A DNA stretch of 64,000 nucleotides, from assembly GCF_018691265.1 (NCBI RefSeq), contig NW_024881330.1:21038886-21102885 (forward strand), given 5' to 3'. This document shows positions 33,261 to 47,065 of the stretch, piece after piece. Position numbers and translations under genes: made by a program. The notes beneath the pieces are model-generated. The model made no database searches and was not told where the DNA came from. It worked only from the letters and a program-made list of their open reading frames with translations. How positions within the stretch are numbered: the first letter of the stretch is position 1; the number at the start of each line of letters is the position of its first letter. This DNA is from Tyto alba (taxonomy: Eukaryota; Chordata; Aves; Strigiformes; Tytonidae).

Positions 33261-35119
33261 CCTCCTGTGGCTGAAGGTTCAGTTTAGCTGAAGCTGAGCC
33301 TTGCCAAGAGCATTTTATTTGTCAGAGGAGCCGACAGAGAGCTCACCCATCTACAGGTATTTTAGGAATTTAAAAAGAATGCATGAATTAAGCACAAAAC
33401 AGCAAAAAAACCTGCGTTTCCACAGTCACTTCAGAGGATGTGCAGAAGATGCTAGGCGCTTGCTTGACCAGGTGAGCCTGACATGCTTCACTTGAGAGCA
33501 GGAGACAGCACTTGTTTGGTGTTTGTTGTTCACAGTGTAACAGACTTCACCAAGAAACTGTTTATTCAAAACCCAAAGGGATAGCTCATATTCAGTGAAA
33601 GAGATACTCATTCAGGCAGGGGAGTGGAAACAGATGCTGCATGGTACAAGTCGTGTAGTGTTCAGAAATCTTCTACCAGCCAGCAGTTGGGTCTGGGGTC
33701 TTTAGACAATGAACGACAGTGGTGGGGACCCTGCTGTATAAATCCCAAAGGTGTGACAACACCGTCCATTTCAAAATGGAGCACACAGCAGAAATTCAAA
33801 TATAATCAGCCCGACTTTTGCTTCTAGCTCCTTTGGGCAGATGTTTATTTTGTAATTCCTTCTTGCTTGGTATTTGGGGCTGAGCTTCCCTGGTTTTAAC
33901 AACTGGGGCATTTAGCCCCTTTCCTCTATGAGCCAACTCTGTGCATGGCTCAGCTGACCTTTCTCAGCAATGTCTGTGGACTGGCAGGATTTTGAATCCC
34001 TTGTCCCATTCCCAAAGCCACCCATATTCAGCGGAGGACACTAACAACACAGGTCTAAGGCTCTGCAAGCTGAGCCCCTGCCCAGCCTAGCAAATGTCAG
34101 GGGAGCCTTCCTGTGGCAGGAATCCCACAGCTCTCCTGCTCCTTTCCCCCCACAGACCAACTCATAAGCAAGACACTGTGTTTCACTGAGGTGTTACCAA
34201 AAAATCAGAATTTTTTAAAAAGCTACAAGATGGAAAAATACAAATAAAGATTTAAAATAGTCCACCCATCTTATGAACACGATTTTATTATATTAAAATA
34301 AGTACAATGTCAAAAAGGGGTCAGGAGGATAAAGAACATGCCCCTAATTTTTAAACATGAATTTTAATATTTGCTTTGAAAATAGTTAAGTATCATAAAT
34401 GCATCAGAATAGCAAATAAGATTTTTCCCACTAGAAGAATCTAAAAAAATGTATTTTAAAATGCTTATGGACATACTCTAACTTTAACTTTTGTAATTCA
34501 AAAAATCTGAAAAATCCTTACAGAAATTTTATTTTTTTCCATTAACGTTTTTGTCTCAAAGAAAAATTCTATAACTGTTGAACAAAATTTAGACTGGCTC
34601 TTCTAGCAGGAGTCTCATATTCAGGAAATAGGAACAGACATGAAAGACAACCTGAATATACCTATTAATTGTCCACTTTTCAAATGCAAATAGAAGGAAA
34701 TGGTTTTTATTATAGTTTTCATATGAAAAGCAGATAGCAGCAGGTCTAACAAGAGCCTTGAGCTGCAAACCTGGCTGAGAAGTACTGGTTGTGCACACTG
34801 CAAAGTGCAGATTTCCTCCAGAACAGCATCCCCTACACATTGTTACCACTCAATGTGTCACTGGAGCTCTTATCACGTAATCCTGGAGAACCAGCCTTTA
34901 GGAGTTAGTGAATGGTACCACAGGTAGGCACAACTGTTCATCTACACAAACACAAGGTAGAAATGACTGGTTCCATGGTAATTCATAAAAAGGTTTGTCT
35001 TACAATGGATCAAAATGTAGCTCAACAATGCCATGCTGTTGTAGAAAAGGTAACCTGTAAACCTTGCATGTACAAATAGGAGCATGGACTACAAGGTGCA
35101 CGGGGTCAGTCTTTTTGAT

Positions 35120-35480
35120 CTTCCCAACACTGGTATGACCTCAGTTGGATTATTCTGTATACAATGCAGGACTTTAAAAAAGGTTAGAGAAAAATGAGGT
35201 AATCCAAAGGAAAACAAAAGGAACAACAAGAAATCAGAAATTTAGAAAAGATTACTTAACATCAAGTATTGAATACACTGGGTTTACTTAGTTTGAAGAA
35301 AAGAAGACTGATAGGAACAGGTTAACAGGTACACAGAGGTTACTTCAGTATGGAAGGGAATAAAGCCGTCCTTCATGAATGATGAATACGAGGGAAAGAA
35401 ATTGGCATGAATTACAGAAAAAATTGGTAAGTAACAAGAAAATCTTTCAAATGGTGAAGATATTTGAATAGATTGGCAAG
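35120..35480 (+). mobile_element. Probable ancient CR1/L3 LINE fragment
   Basis: Wording such as ACCTCAGTTGGATTATTCTG, followed by AGAAAAGAAGACTGATAGG, keeps the order of landmarks of the CR1 3' coding and 3' UTR region but is heavily eroded. No open frame remains. Confidence is limited because the match is by eye and spread over many substitutions. Confidence 0.5.
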
Positions 35481-38400
35481 AAAGGTCAGTGTTTTTAGCA
35501 CTGATATACTAAAAGATCTTTCAGATAAGCTTCTCTTAGTGATAACATGGAAAGTAGGTTTGTTCTGAGACAGTGGGATGGATGAGACAGTCTCTGGTGA
35601 GGCCAGCTAGCCCTGTGGTTCTGCACTTCAATGGCAAAGTTGCTGCTGGGGCTGGAGCCTGCTCCCATTCCGTCTGGGGCTGCACCTTCCACATATGCTG
35701 CAAATTGTCCCTCCCCAGGCAGGCCACCAGGAACCTCATAGCATGCTGAATCTCGATGCAAAAAAAAGGGAACAGTTATGTTTAAAATCAGTGCTTCAGA
35801 CAAAATATAACTTGTAGGAATTCTCTGTCAGCTTTCTCCTAGAAAAGCCAAAGCCAAAGTTATGAAGTCAGGCTGGAAAGCCACATCAAAGGCCATTGGT
35901 AACTTTGAAAAAACCTGCCAAAGAACACATTTGTGCAATTTTCAAACCACATCTATGCCACTGAAACTGGAAAGACGAGAATCAGGAAAACAGTTCTTCC
36001 AGATGATGAAAGACCTATATTGGCACAACCTCTTTTAACACAAAAGTGAGACGACACAGAGAATACAACCAAGCAGTAGATTTTTCTCTTCAGAAAACTA
36101 CTCACAATGTCTCACGTAGAAGTTATCTGCAAAACTCCAGTAAGGGATATTAGCACAGTGATATAGCGTTTGAATTTTGGCAGGATTTGACAGGCATGAG
36201 GTCAATCTTCAAGTTCATACTGTACTGGGAAGACAGCCCATGCAGGGTTCATGGCAGTGATCATAAAACTCTTCTGCCCTCACCTCCACCATATTCAGTT
36301 CCCAGCTCCAAAGGCATTTATAATATTTTCATCAGCAGAAAACATTCAAAAGAAGGGTTTTTCTTTCTTTCTTTGATAATAAAAAAATCTAATCTCAAAT
36401 GAAATCCACTTCTCCCTAACACCTTTCCACTTACCAAACAAATACATCTTCCTTTTCTACACGTAACTGGAAAAAACCCCAACCCTCATTGTTGTAAGGA
36501 TATACAAATCCAGTCCTGGATTTCCTATATGAACATGATAACAAGAAAAAGAGAAATAAGAAGTGAAAAAACAATGTAGTATTCACACAGATTATTCTAT
36601 AATCAATATTCCATCAGGTCAACATTTTTCTCCCAGGAACAAGTACTCTCTATTTCTTATTCTCTCATTTGCCAAGTCACTTTGGCAGGCAAGTAATTAC
36701 AAAACAGACCTAATAAGCTAATACACATACTAGCCCCATGAAGACTCCTTTTCCTTCTCAGCATTTCCCACTTATTCTAGTCTTCTCAAGTTTCCCAAAA
36801 ACCACTCACAACTTGATTTCCTGGGTCTTCAACTGTCACAAGTGTGAGAACGATTAACAATTTCTTTAATCTTTCTAGGCATGCATGTGAAAAGTAATTA
36901 AAACAGTACATATCATACCTACATTTCTCAGAATGTCAAATGTGCACCATCCTATCTAATAAGGCATTTCAAACTTAGCTTATTTGGAGTAAAATAGGTT
37001 AGGGAGCACTCACACAATCAGTTCCACTACCAGGTCTGAAGAGAAGATAGCTTCAGTCCTATGGCTGATAATGAACAACAAGGGGAGTTGGGCTGGTAAC
37101 TAGTTCCATCAGTTAAATCTGCAAGAAGATACCTTTTTACAGTCTGAAATATTAGATAAATTAACAGAAAACTATTTTTTAGATTTATCTTGAATTAACA
37201 CCGTTTAGAGAAAACATAAATGCTTATTAGAGAAAATTCTAATCCAAGAAAATATTAAATTATTTTGACAGGTGTTCAAAATACTTCCTCCTCCATTATA
37301 CCTCCTTCTTCATAACACGTAAATGGAGAGGAGGTATTAATATTAAATTTCCTGAGAGACTTCTTTAGACTGTGAACTGTAGCTGCCTTCTTTATGTACT
37401 TGCATTGAATTAAATAACTTCTCAAGCAGTCAGTAAACTGCCTGCTGATCACATTGCTGGCTTACCAAGTCTGTTTCTTAAACACACAAATGAAGTATTC
37501 CATACAATGTAGTAATAAATCACCATTACTATTCCCCTGAAAGGACATGAAGAAACTTGGACAAAAATTTGTCATAGGATCCCTATAATAAAAAAGCTTG
37601 GTATTGTTAAGTGTAATGAAGATGATAAGGCTGATTGTTGTCAAGTCATAGTGAACATGCTGCCCAAAGAAGCACCTGTGTAAGTTGTCTTCATCCTAAT
37701 GAAAATATTTGCAACGGCTTTTGCTCATGAGCTGTCTGTAGTAAATGAGCAACAAATGTATTTCTTGTAGAGTAATAGCATGTTGCTATGCTATGGACTT
37801 TAACAATAGATCCTTCCCATTAAGTCTGATTATTCTTCATCTGATTTGGGTCAAAAATATTTCTCAGTGATAGAGTCCTACTGTGGACTAATCTTTTAAT
37901 TCCTCTATCAAACCTTGTATTTCCCAAAACGTACATTATACCATCAAATGTCTACTGTGTGGATATATATCACATACACATATAGGGAAAATACCTCAGT
38001 CTTTTCTTAATTTTCTGGTTTTAAACAATTAAATGAATTTACATTCAAATAGTTTCAAAGCTTCAACAGTGCATGCACAGAAGACAGAACAGGCAAAGTT
38101 AAGATCCTGAAGGAAGGATTTGAAGGGAGGACTTGCAAGGAGAAACTGTCTAGAAGTTTGGTTTGTACACTCAGTGTTCTAAATGGAGGGAAATGTATTC
38201 TGCATTAAGTGTTTGAAAGGAGTGGGGGTGAGAAAAAAGAGGCAAAGTGTGCCTGTGAATGCCTGTAGTAAAAGTTTATTGGTAAGGTCTGCTCAACCCA
38301 AATGTTTTGAAACCTGTATTGCACTACAAACTTCTACTTGACTCTCCTCTATCTGGAGACTAATTCATGATTCCAAAAAAGTTCTTTGTATTTTCTTACT

Positions 38401-40234
38401 TTGTTATCTGTACTCATTCCATACTTTTGTTTCTGTGCTGATTAAAAAAAAAATGAAAATAAGTGATTCATTCAGGTTTACTAGGCATTTTTGCTGTTGT
38501 GTTTTTTCTTTCTCAGGGTGTATTTCAAAATTTACAATGCCTCATATAGAAGTGAAGAAAGATATCTAGCTAGGTGGCTGAGATATATTAAAAGAATAGC
38601 AATCACAGTGTGATTGAGAAGCAGAAAGCTTTGTTTCTTATGAAGCTTCCATCCCAACATGTGCTTTTTCTGGTATGTTCTTATTTCAGTCACAGTGGGG
38701 GATCTGTTCAAAATCCCTTTCTCAGGGGTTTACAACTTGGATTGAAAACTCATTTTTTTCCCAAAAGTGGGTAAAAATTTTCCCAGCATCACAGCAAGTA
38801 AATTTAAAAGGAGTCTGTTGATAATATGCTCTCAATAGAAGCAAGCAGGTGAATATAGTGCACTTTAATCCAAGCAGTTGTGTTAATACAATTTTTCCAT
38901 GTCTTAGTCCTCTTGCTGAAGCCACATTAGAGTAAAGCTCTGAGGCATGTGCTTAACTTAAGCATATGGGCAGTGATTATTTTCCTGGACTCACTTAAGT
39001 ACTCTCCAACCTATATTTTATTTTTGAGTGGTGGAAGATGCTTAAAATTTGTACTGATTAGACTGAGCTGTTGTAAAAATGTGCAGCTCTCACAGTACTG
39101 GTCCTGGCAGGCCGAGAGACTGGGAGTTTTGTGCTGACCCTCAGCCTTTTCCACGCAGGGGAAAACACTGCTTTCCCCTGGTTACACTGCTGGGGATTTC
39201 ATTGCAAGAGCCTCCCAGGCTATGTGTGTATTAGCAAGCCTGAGATAGCTTCCCAATTCCCAGGACTGTTCTCACAGCCTGCATACATATTGCTGCATGT
39301 ATTCACACACACACTGCATCTCCCAGCAGAGAGTTAAGGCTTATCCCAAGCAGATAGCAGTCTGGACTAGCCGGGCTAGAAGACACGGATCGTCCTATTG
39401 GGCACCTCAAAAGGCAAGTTTACCTGCAACTATAAGGATTTCTTTTCCATTGGCATTTTTCCATTACTTTTTTCTCAAAAAAGTGATGACTGTATACACT
39501 TACGCTGTAGAGATAGCAAACCTACATGAGTTGCATTTAAAAGAAATCTTACAAATCTTACAAACTACTTATCTAGTTTCTGCGGTTCCCAAAGGAAAAA
39601 GCTGTTCTTGAAGGGAGGTACTTTAGTCATCTTTACATCCCTTCTGTATATAGGAATAGTGTGAAGGAAATAGAGTCAAAAAGCAAAATTAATAATAATG
39701 GCAGTTGCAGACTAGAAATGAGCCTAGACTGGATCTTCAGGCTTCACCGAGTCCTCCTGTTGGACATACACATACAAATATGTCCAACAAGATACAGGTT
39801 TTGCCATATTCTGCCACTGATCTTCGCACTTCCCTGTGCTTTCAGGCAGCATGGTGGGTTGGCATATCAGCCCATGGCAGTGCGAGGGCCCATCACCCCG
39901 GCGCTCCCAGGGGTGTCTGCAGCAGCCAGGCAGGACCCTTGAGCCCAATCCTGAACCCTGGTCTCCCACAGAAGCTCAGGGTGTGCTGCCAGCAGGCTGC
40001 GAGGCCAGCTACAGTTAGATTTTTCATTTAAATTTTGGCACCATCTGAAGTCATTCCTGTTACTTCCAAGGACTGTTGCCATTATATTAAAAAGAGTAAA
40101 TTTGCTGCTGAGTTACTTACTGCCCAGAAAATCCAGCTGAGGCCTGCTACTGCCAAATCTGAGGATTCGATATTGGGCCAGGGACTTTAAATAGCTTCTG
40201 TTACTGAGGATTTTCTGCTGTCTACGCTGTCTAG

Positions 40235-40252
40235 AAAAAAAAAAAAAAAAAA
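40235..40252 (+). repeat. Poly(A) run, 18 bases
   Basis: An uninterrupted A18 faces a T27 run that starts 86 bases later, so the two can pair as a hairpin stem. Confidence 0.9.
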
Positions 40253-40336
40253 GGATTGATAAAGCCTCAGTTTGAGGGATTGGACATGGACTGTTGGAAA
40301 CTGAAAATTGCCACTTCTGGTGTGGTTACTACCTAA

Positions 40337-40338
<2 letters not shown>

Positions 40339-40365
<27 letters not shown>
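40339..40365 (+). repeat. Poly(T) run, 27 bases
   Basis: An uninterrupted T27 lies downstream of A18 at 40235. The 86-base segment between them shows no retroelement similarity that I can recognise. Confidence 0.9.
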
Positions 40366-40369
<4 letters not shown>

Positions 40370-43134
40370 GAATCATCTGTTTTTTTAAGCCTAGGTTTGG
40401 TTGCCCAGGATGTAAAATAAAAAGCACAAAACCAAACTAAACCCCTAATGTTGATCTCTTAAACAAAGCAGAGGAAAGCCCTGCTTATATAGGTTGGCTG
40501 CCTTCTGTAGACACACCACCTTACTGAGGGTGTTCATCATCACTGCCAGCAGCCCTTCCCCAGCCCTACTCACTAATATCTTTTGCACTCCTATGGGATG
40601 CAGTTACACTTACTCCCCTCCTACATCTAAGTATCACCTTTAATTGAAGTCTGAAGTCTTTTAAACTAGAGGATACAATTCTGGAATGCTACATTTACCA
40701 TAGGACAACTGAATACACACCCACCTATCTAAAGGAAAGCCTATCACTATCCCGCTACCTCATATCTTTCTTCTGTGTCTGTCCCACACACCTATATAAA
40801 GAGGTAGGGCAAGAGGTCCCCAAGGCAAAAGGTTGCCTTTTATTTTTCCTGTGTTCTTTTTTTTTAAATCTCATCCGTCGTGTAGATAGGCACATTGACC
40901 GCAACAGTGCATTGGAATCTGTGAGCCAGCCAGGAAACTGCTCGCTGTGATCGGGCTCAAACACTGCGGATGCACTGGCAGATACTCAACAGGAATACTC
41001 CTGCATGCTACAGTCTATGAATTTATTATGCACTCTGCTGTGTAGATATAACCTTAGCAACAGCAACCACTGTACAACGAGCACGAGTTGGATTGCTGCT
41101 GACTGTTTAAAGGAGCCCTCCCTTATGAGCAATTTGTGTAGAAAATGATAAGAATTGTAATGATTTTGCCTGAAACCATAGCAGAGGCTGCAATATTTTC
41201 TCGTCAAACTCGGTGATCCTAGAGATGCAATGAACTGGCAACACAAGCTCTACTTAGCTTTATAATCAGATGCTGCTTAGAAACTCTTTTCTCTTTTTCC
41301 TCCTTTTCTCCCAAGAGAACTTTATTTTATTGGATCTTTCTGGATCAGCGTAATCTCTTTCACATGCCACTTTATTTCTTCAGGGATAAACTGGGGGTCT
41401 ATTTCTAGCTCATAGCACTGAACATCTGGACGTTGTGGTTTCCCAGGAATGCACCAGAGAAGAAATGGGAGCTGGAAACAGTTGCTGCATCCCCTGGGTG
41501 CATTGGGCCTCTTTCCCCTTGGTACAGGGCCACAGGAGAAGACATCATCTTGGGACAGCACTTATGAACTTTTATACATTGGAGGTTGTTTCTGGAAAGG
41601 AGTAAATTAATGAACAGATTGAAACAGCTTTTGTGAGCTGCTACCGGAATGAAAGCTCTCTTCCTTCATGATATTGAACACCTTTTTTATTAATTCAACA
41701 CTAGCATCTATGTTAGAAAACATTTGGTTTGCAAAGAGGTTCAAGGCAAGTGTTGTGTATATTAATGAAAATACCTAATCGCATAAGTAGTCATGCTGGG
41801 AATTTCCTTGAAGACACACTGAAAGCTCCTTCTTTTAGCAGGTCACTATTGTCGTTGTAGTATTTGCAAATCAGAAAATATTAAATCTGGAAAGGGTTCA
41901 GTAGATATTTGCTTTAAATATTACGTGTGCTGAAACAGTAAAATCTAAAATACTAAAATCTAAAAGGAATGTTTATATATTCGATGGGGAGGCTAACAAA
42001 TGATAAGTGATTGAAATAAGTAATGGAAGATAATTAGTCTTCATGATATACTATATTAGAAAGATATGGCTGTCAGTGTAGAAAGATAGGAGGTTATCAT
42101 GGCCCCATTGACTTTGACTAGAAGTTAAATTACGTCATGCAAATTACATTCAGAGAAAAACACATGCACACATCATGCATATTGACAATATTTGTAATCA
42201 TTCATTTTAGTTTTGATTGGCTACTGTCTGATCAATTTTACTCTTTAAAAAAAAAAAAACTGCCTTAAAAAGAAATAACAGTGTTAAAGAAAAAAAATAG
42301 TTATCTCATTTTTTCCATAAGGTTTTATCACTATCTGTAATGGCCAAAAAATCCTTTTATCTGCTGTTTATAGATGTTATTGGGTTGTTTTTGAAACTGC
42401 ATGCATCACCATCATCCTATGTCCCAATGGCATTACTTAAAAACAGTGCAAACTTTGCATTTTAATTACTATGTGTATCCTATTGACCTCCTATATACTT
42501 TATGCCAGCTTCATTAATAACTTATGCCCAAGTTGCTCATCAAATTCAGCAACGAGCTGTTTTAGAGTTTCTGAAATGAAATTAGGTGTGGGTTTGGTTT
42601 TTTTTTTTTCTATTTTTTGGTGCAAAAGATATGATGCCTTCCTAATTTCAAAGGCATAAGAGAAAGCAAATGTGGAAAAATGTACCTTCATGAATGAGAA
42701 ATCTATTTGTCAGGTGTGACTATGTATAAATTGGGCCACTGTAGTCTACATTTGTCATATAAACTTTGACTGTTCTACCCATGTTGACTTTTACATTTTG
42801 TATGATGTGTTACTGGAGGTGAAACTTCATACTGGAGTCTAAGCCTAATGGTTGGCTAGTGCCAGAGCCCAGAAGAAAGAACCGCTTGTGTATCTGTCAG
42901 ACTGTTCTCTCTTTCTCCTATATAAAGCTGTCATTAATTTGAAGAACTCCTTTTAAGATCCCACATGCTGGATTTCAGATGTGTATCTGGCAGGTTGCTC
43001 CTGGAGTCACCTGAACTCAGGGTGCCCCTTGGCACACAATACAAGTGCTTCTGGGAGGTGACCCCCTTTGCTTTGTCTATCTGATGTTGCCTTTGAAAGG
43101 GATTGTGGGATATCCAAAGGCTCTGCAGACAGTC

Positions 43135-44690
43135 AGGATAATCCTGAGACCAGAGGGAAAGTCTGGAGCAAAGATTTGCTTTGGTGTTCTTTGATGTCTT
43201 TTGGTGGACAAGGATCAAGTCAGGGAACACTGAAACAAACTGTACATACATAGGTCCATGGGACCTAACAGGATGCACCCATGTCTGCTGAGGGAACTGG
43301 CTGGTGACATTGTGAGTCCACTCCTGATTATCTGTGAGAGGCTATGGTGACTGATGGAGGCTCCTGAGGATGAAGAGAAAGCATATGTCACTCATCCCTT
43401 AAGGAAAAGCAAGACGGGTATCCAGCAAACTATAGGCTGATCAGCTTCCCCTCAATTCCTTGGAAGGTAATGCAACAAATAATCCCGAGAACCATTTCTA
43501 AACATATGAAGGATAAGAAGAGTAATGTGAGTAGTCACCATGGATTTGCAAAAGGGAAATAAACAGTCTGAAAGCCTTTTACAATGAGGTGACTTCTTCG
43601 GTGCATAAGGGAAGAGGGGCAGATACTGTTTGTCTTGATGTTAGCAAGGCTTTCAACAATGTCTCCCTTATCATCCTCATAGACATACTGATGGAGTATG
43701 GGCTAGATAAGTGGACAGGGAATTGGACCGAAAACTGGCTGATCTGCTGGGCTGAAAGGGTTGTGATCAGCAGCATGAAGCCCATCTGCAAGCCAGCCAC
43801 TAATGGTGTACTCAATACTGGAGCCAGTCCTGTTTACCATCTTCATTAGTGACCTGGATGCTGGGACGGCAAGCACCTTTGAGAAGTTTGCAGATGATAC
43901 AAAACTGAGAGGGGTGGTTGACAGAGCAGATGGCTATGCTGCCATTCAGAGTGATGTGAACAGGCTGGAGAAATGGATCAAGATGACTGTCACAGAGTTC
44001 AACAAAGCAACACAAAGTCCTGCCTCTGGGGGAAAATAACCCCTTGCATCAGTACCTGCTGGAGGCTGACCAGCTGGAAATCAGATTGGCAGAGAAGGAC
44101 CTGGGTGTTCTGATGGACAAGCTGACAGCAGTAAGCCCTTGCAGCTGAGAAGGCTGATCCTTCTCCTCTGCTCTGCCCTGGTAAGACACATCTGGGTACT
44201 GTGTCTAATGTTGGTCTCCCCAGGACAAGAGAGACATGGACATACTGGAGTGACTTCAGCAAAGGGCCACAAAGACTTTTAGGGGACTGGACCATTAGAC
44301 ATACAAAGAGAGGCTGAGAACTTGGGCTGTTCAGAGAAGGCTCAGATACATATACAGATGTATCAATCTGTATAAATACCTGATGGGGGGGAGTAAAGGA
44401 GACAGAGGCACACTCTTCTCACTTGCACCCAGTGACAGGACCAGAGGAAATGGGCATAAACTGAAACAGAGGAAATTCCATCCAAACACACAAAACCACT
44501 TTTACTGTGAGGGTTATGGAGCACTGGAACAGCTTCCCCAGAGACAATGTGGACTTTCCATCCTTGGAGATACTAAAAAAACAACTGGACATGGCCCTGA
44601 GCAACCTACTCTGGCTTACCCTGTTTGAGCGGGGGCTGGACTGGACAAGCTCCAGAGATGCCCACCAGCCTCAGCCATGATGGGACTCCA
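43135..44690 (+). mobile_element. CR1 LINE, 5'-truncated, with decayed reverse transcriptase (~1.55 kb)
   Basis: The CR1 body begins near GAGACCAGAGGGAAAGTCTG and runs through the second half of ORF2 to the 3' UTR. RT landmarks in two plus-strand frames are VCLDVSKAFNNVS and ILMEYGLDKWTGNW (43589-43849), then FEKFADDTKLRGVVDRAD (43803-44039) with the catalytic FADD at 43887-43898. Downstream wording (AGGCTGAGAACTTGGGCTGTTC and CACTGGAACAGCTTCCCCAG) matches the CR1 C-terminus and 3' UTR. Frameshifts and stops make it inactive. The terminal short repeat is eroded. The target duplication is not identifiable, as is usual for CR1. Confidence 0.92.
43887..43898 (+). other. CR1 RT catalytic motif FADD
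   Basis: The codons TTT GCA GAT GAT encode Phe-Ala-Asp-Asp, the catalytic box of non-LTR reverse transcriptases. It is preserved here but lost (FADN) in the older copy at 14958-14969. Confidence 0.9.
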
Positions 44691-46568
44691 TGAAGCTGCA
44701 AGGTAAGTACTGTCCTGCAGGTTCTCTGACACTGAGAGAGCACCTGAACTTCTCCCAAAACATTACAGGATCACTCCAAACCCAGTGGTGCAAATGAAGC
44801 CTAGGGACTTTGGCAAATCAGCTTGCATGAGATGTCAATGTTTTAAGAAGAATGTGAAGAGTAAGGACTCTCTATAAAGTAAATTTAATATCAGAGAACT
44901 AACAAAGTTTACTTACATATTTTATAAACTTCTAAAACTTAAGTATATATGTTTGCTGGAGTTTTAATTTTAATTGTGTTAATTACTGTTTAATATTTTC
45001 TCTTTAATTTCTGGTTTCATGTAGACATATAATTCTTCATTAATCTATCTAGCTAGTAAAAAAAAATGCATTTTGTTTATGTACCACTGAACTTCTGAGA
45101 CAAGAGGTATTAACATTATTAAGAACATAGGAGAAAAATGTATGAGTTGATAGGTACCCGGAGTTAAAAAAACATCCCCCAGCCAGGTAATCAGTTCACT
45201 TTTGGCGACAGGCTGGAAACCAGTTGTATCAAGGTGTCTCAGGATACAAAAGCGCTTATTGCAACAGACGGGGGGGGGTGTGTGTGTGTGTCATTACAGA
45301 CCTAACTCATAAGGGATGTTATCATTAAATATGCAACCACCTAGAGATGTATACCATTCCAGACCAGCCAGAACTGAAGAAATAAAAACTGTTTCCTTCT
45401 ATCATGATACTTATGTATCATGCTGTCATAATCAGGCATAGATATTTTATTTGTCTGCAACTTAAGAAAGATTAGTGTGCCATCAGCATAAGGATTTGAA
45501 TATCAAATTCTGTGTGCTTTATATTTTTTCTGATGGGAGAAACTCTCTCAAAACAAACATGCAACTCTTCCTCCCCATTCTTTTGCAACACAAAAACACA
45601 GAAGTGAGGATTTAGATCTCTGTCTCAGAAAATTTCTATGAATGTTTTTATTTGGATTTCTAGTCTTATTATTTTAGGATCCATTAAGGTGCTGCACTTT
45701 GCAGGAGGCTGAGCATTCTAGTTGCTCTGTAAATGCCATTAAGACCAAATTATGCTCAGGTTTGCCTGTGAGAAAGCTAGTTAACATGGGATATCATTGC
45801 CAGGAAACATGCTGGTAGCTGAACAGAATGGACAGTCATGGGACATGGCTTGACCTTAAGCTGGTTCTGATTAGTTTAGAAGTAAAGCTGTGGCTGTGGG
45901 GTACTTTTTGCATATATTTGAAAAGATTAATGCTTGATGTGGCATTTATATTTATTATATAAATTATTTTGGTAATATAGTATGTACAGACCTACTTAAA
46001 AGGCTCTATAGAAAAAAAAAACACATAGAAACACACAATTTGACTTTATTAAATACATATGTATAAAAACTAATACATAAATAGTACTTAACACCCCTTT
46101 TAATGACTGTCGCTAACAATAAATGAAATAAAAATGCATCTGGAACTTGTAAATATCAATAGTATATGATAAATATTTCTCTAGAGATTTAAAGTGCATT
46201 TAATCTTTTCAGTCTGTAACCTCAACTATCAGAGTTTCTGCTTTGCTGATGTGTTAATGCTTAGTTGTACCATAAACATTCAAGCTTTTCAATTCAGCTC
46301 TGAACTCAGCCTTGACAGAACAATTTATCAGTACAGTAAATATCCACTAATACGTATAATATTAATGGACATCCCTTTTTAATATTTTTAAACGTGTTAT
46401 AGCAGTTCAAGCCTTTATTTGCCTTTCTGCAACATTTTATTGATAACTTGGTTGCCTTTAAATGAAAGTTGGGGATGGCTAATGGGAAGAAGAAAAGAGT
46501 TTGCATCTTGTTATGCAATTCTGATACAAATGAGACACAAAAGTGCTAGAAAGTTGAATTTCCTTTAG
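44691..46568. other. Anonymous AT-rich DNA with G/TG microsatellite
   Basis: No gene is recognised. A G9 run followed by (TG)n is at 45270-45291. The remainder is unique-looking and ends at the CTTAA target duplication of the next LTR. Confidence 0.5.
45270..45291 (+). repeat. G9 run followed by (TG)n microsatellite
   Basis: Nine G residues pass directly into six to seven TG units, a compound simple repeat. Confidence 0.9.
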
Positions 46569-46573
46569 CTTAA

Positions 46574-47065
46574 TGTCCTGGTTCGGGCTGGAACAGAGTT
46601 CCTGTTTGTTTTAGTGGCGGGAGGAGTGCTGCTGCACACTGAGACCCCAGGGGCTCCCCAGGTCCCAGTGCCCTCACCTGTGCGTGGGGGCGGGGGGAGC
46701 ACAGCTGGAGGGCTGGGCCCGGATTGGCCGATAGTCCATGTCATGTGACATTGTGCTCACTATATAAAGGCAGGAGTGGCGTGGGAGAGGCTCTCACTTC
46801 TGGGAGTGTTGCTGTGGGGCCTTTGTGTTTGGGATCTCCGGCCAGGAGCAGGTGGGTGTTGGTCGGTGGGTGGTGAGCAGCTGTATGGTACATTACCTGT
46901 TGATACTGCTGTCAGCGTGTTATTCTGTCACTGTTATTGAACTGTTTTTATCTCAACCTGTGAGTATCCCTTTGCCCCTCCAATTTCCTCCCCATTCCCA
47001 AGTGGGGGGAGGGTGGGTGAGCAACTGCGGGGTGTTTAGCTGCTGAGTAGGCTCAAACCATGACA
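46574..47065 (+). mobile_element. Solo LTR, third avian ERV family (492 bp)
   Basis: It begins TGTCCTGGTTCGGGCTGG and ends CAAACCATGACA, with an exact 5-bp target duplication CTTAA at 46569-46573 and 47066-47070. A strong TATA box (TATATAA, 46761-46767) lies about 190 bases in, downstream of a GC-rich U3 with a CCAAT-like GATTGG word. A T-rich stretch with TTATTGAAC near 46935 precedes U5. Its terminal wording is related to the other avian LTRs here (TGTCCTGGTTY...ACCATGACA), but the interior is unlike them. The perfect duplication suggests relative youth. The 73-codon frame at 46825-47046 is inside the LTR and not a gene. Confidence 0.95.
46761..46767 (+). promoter_or_regulatory. TATA box of the 46.6-kb solo LTR
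   Basis: CACTATATAAAGGCAGG lies at normal U3/R spacing and is the best-looking core promoter in the window. If active it would fire to the right, into 47 kb. Confidence 0.6.

Larger units (their letters stand above)
30791..35119. other. Anonymous DNA with low-complexity and CpG patches
   Basis: No host gene is recognised. It contains a T-rich tract (31561-31595), an AT-rich inverted repeat (about 32620-32660), a 20-bp direct repeat (32721 and 32844) and a compact CpG cluster (33165-33260). The frames at 31094-31459 (minus) and 31188-31475 (plus) overlap on opposite strands and are not supported. Confidence 0.5.
35481..43134. other. Anonymous AT-rich DNA (7.7 kb)
   Basis: No gene is recognised. 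It includes a (TTTC)4 run near 36360-36375, a GC/CpG-richer patch at about 39880-40010, a poly(A)/poly(T) pair at 40235-40365, and several short frames. The minus-strand frame 41561-41322 (79 codons) has a protein-like composition but no family I know. Confidence 0.5.
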
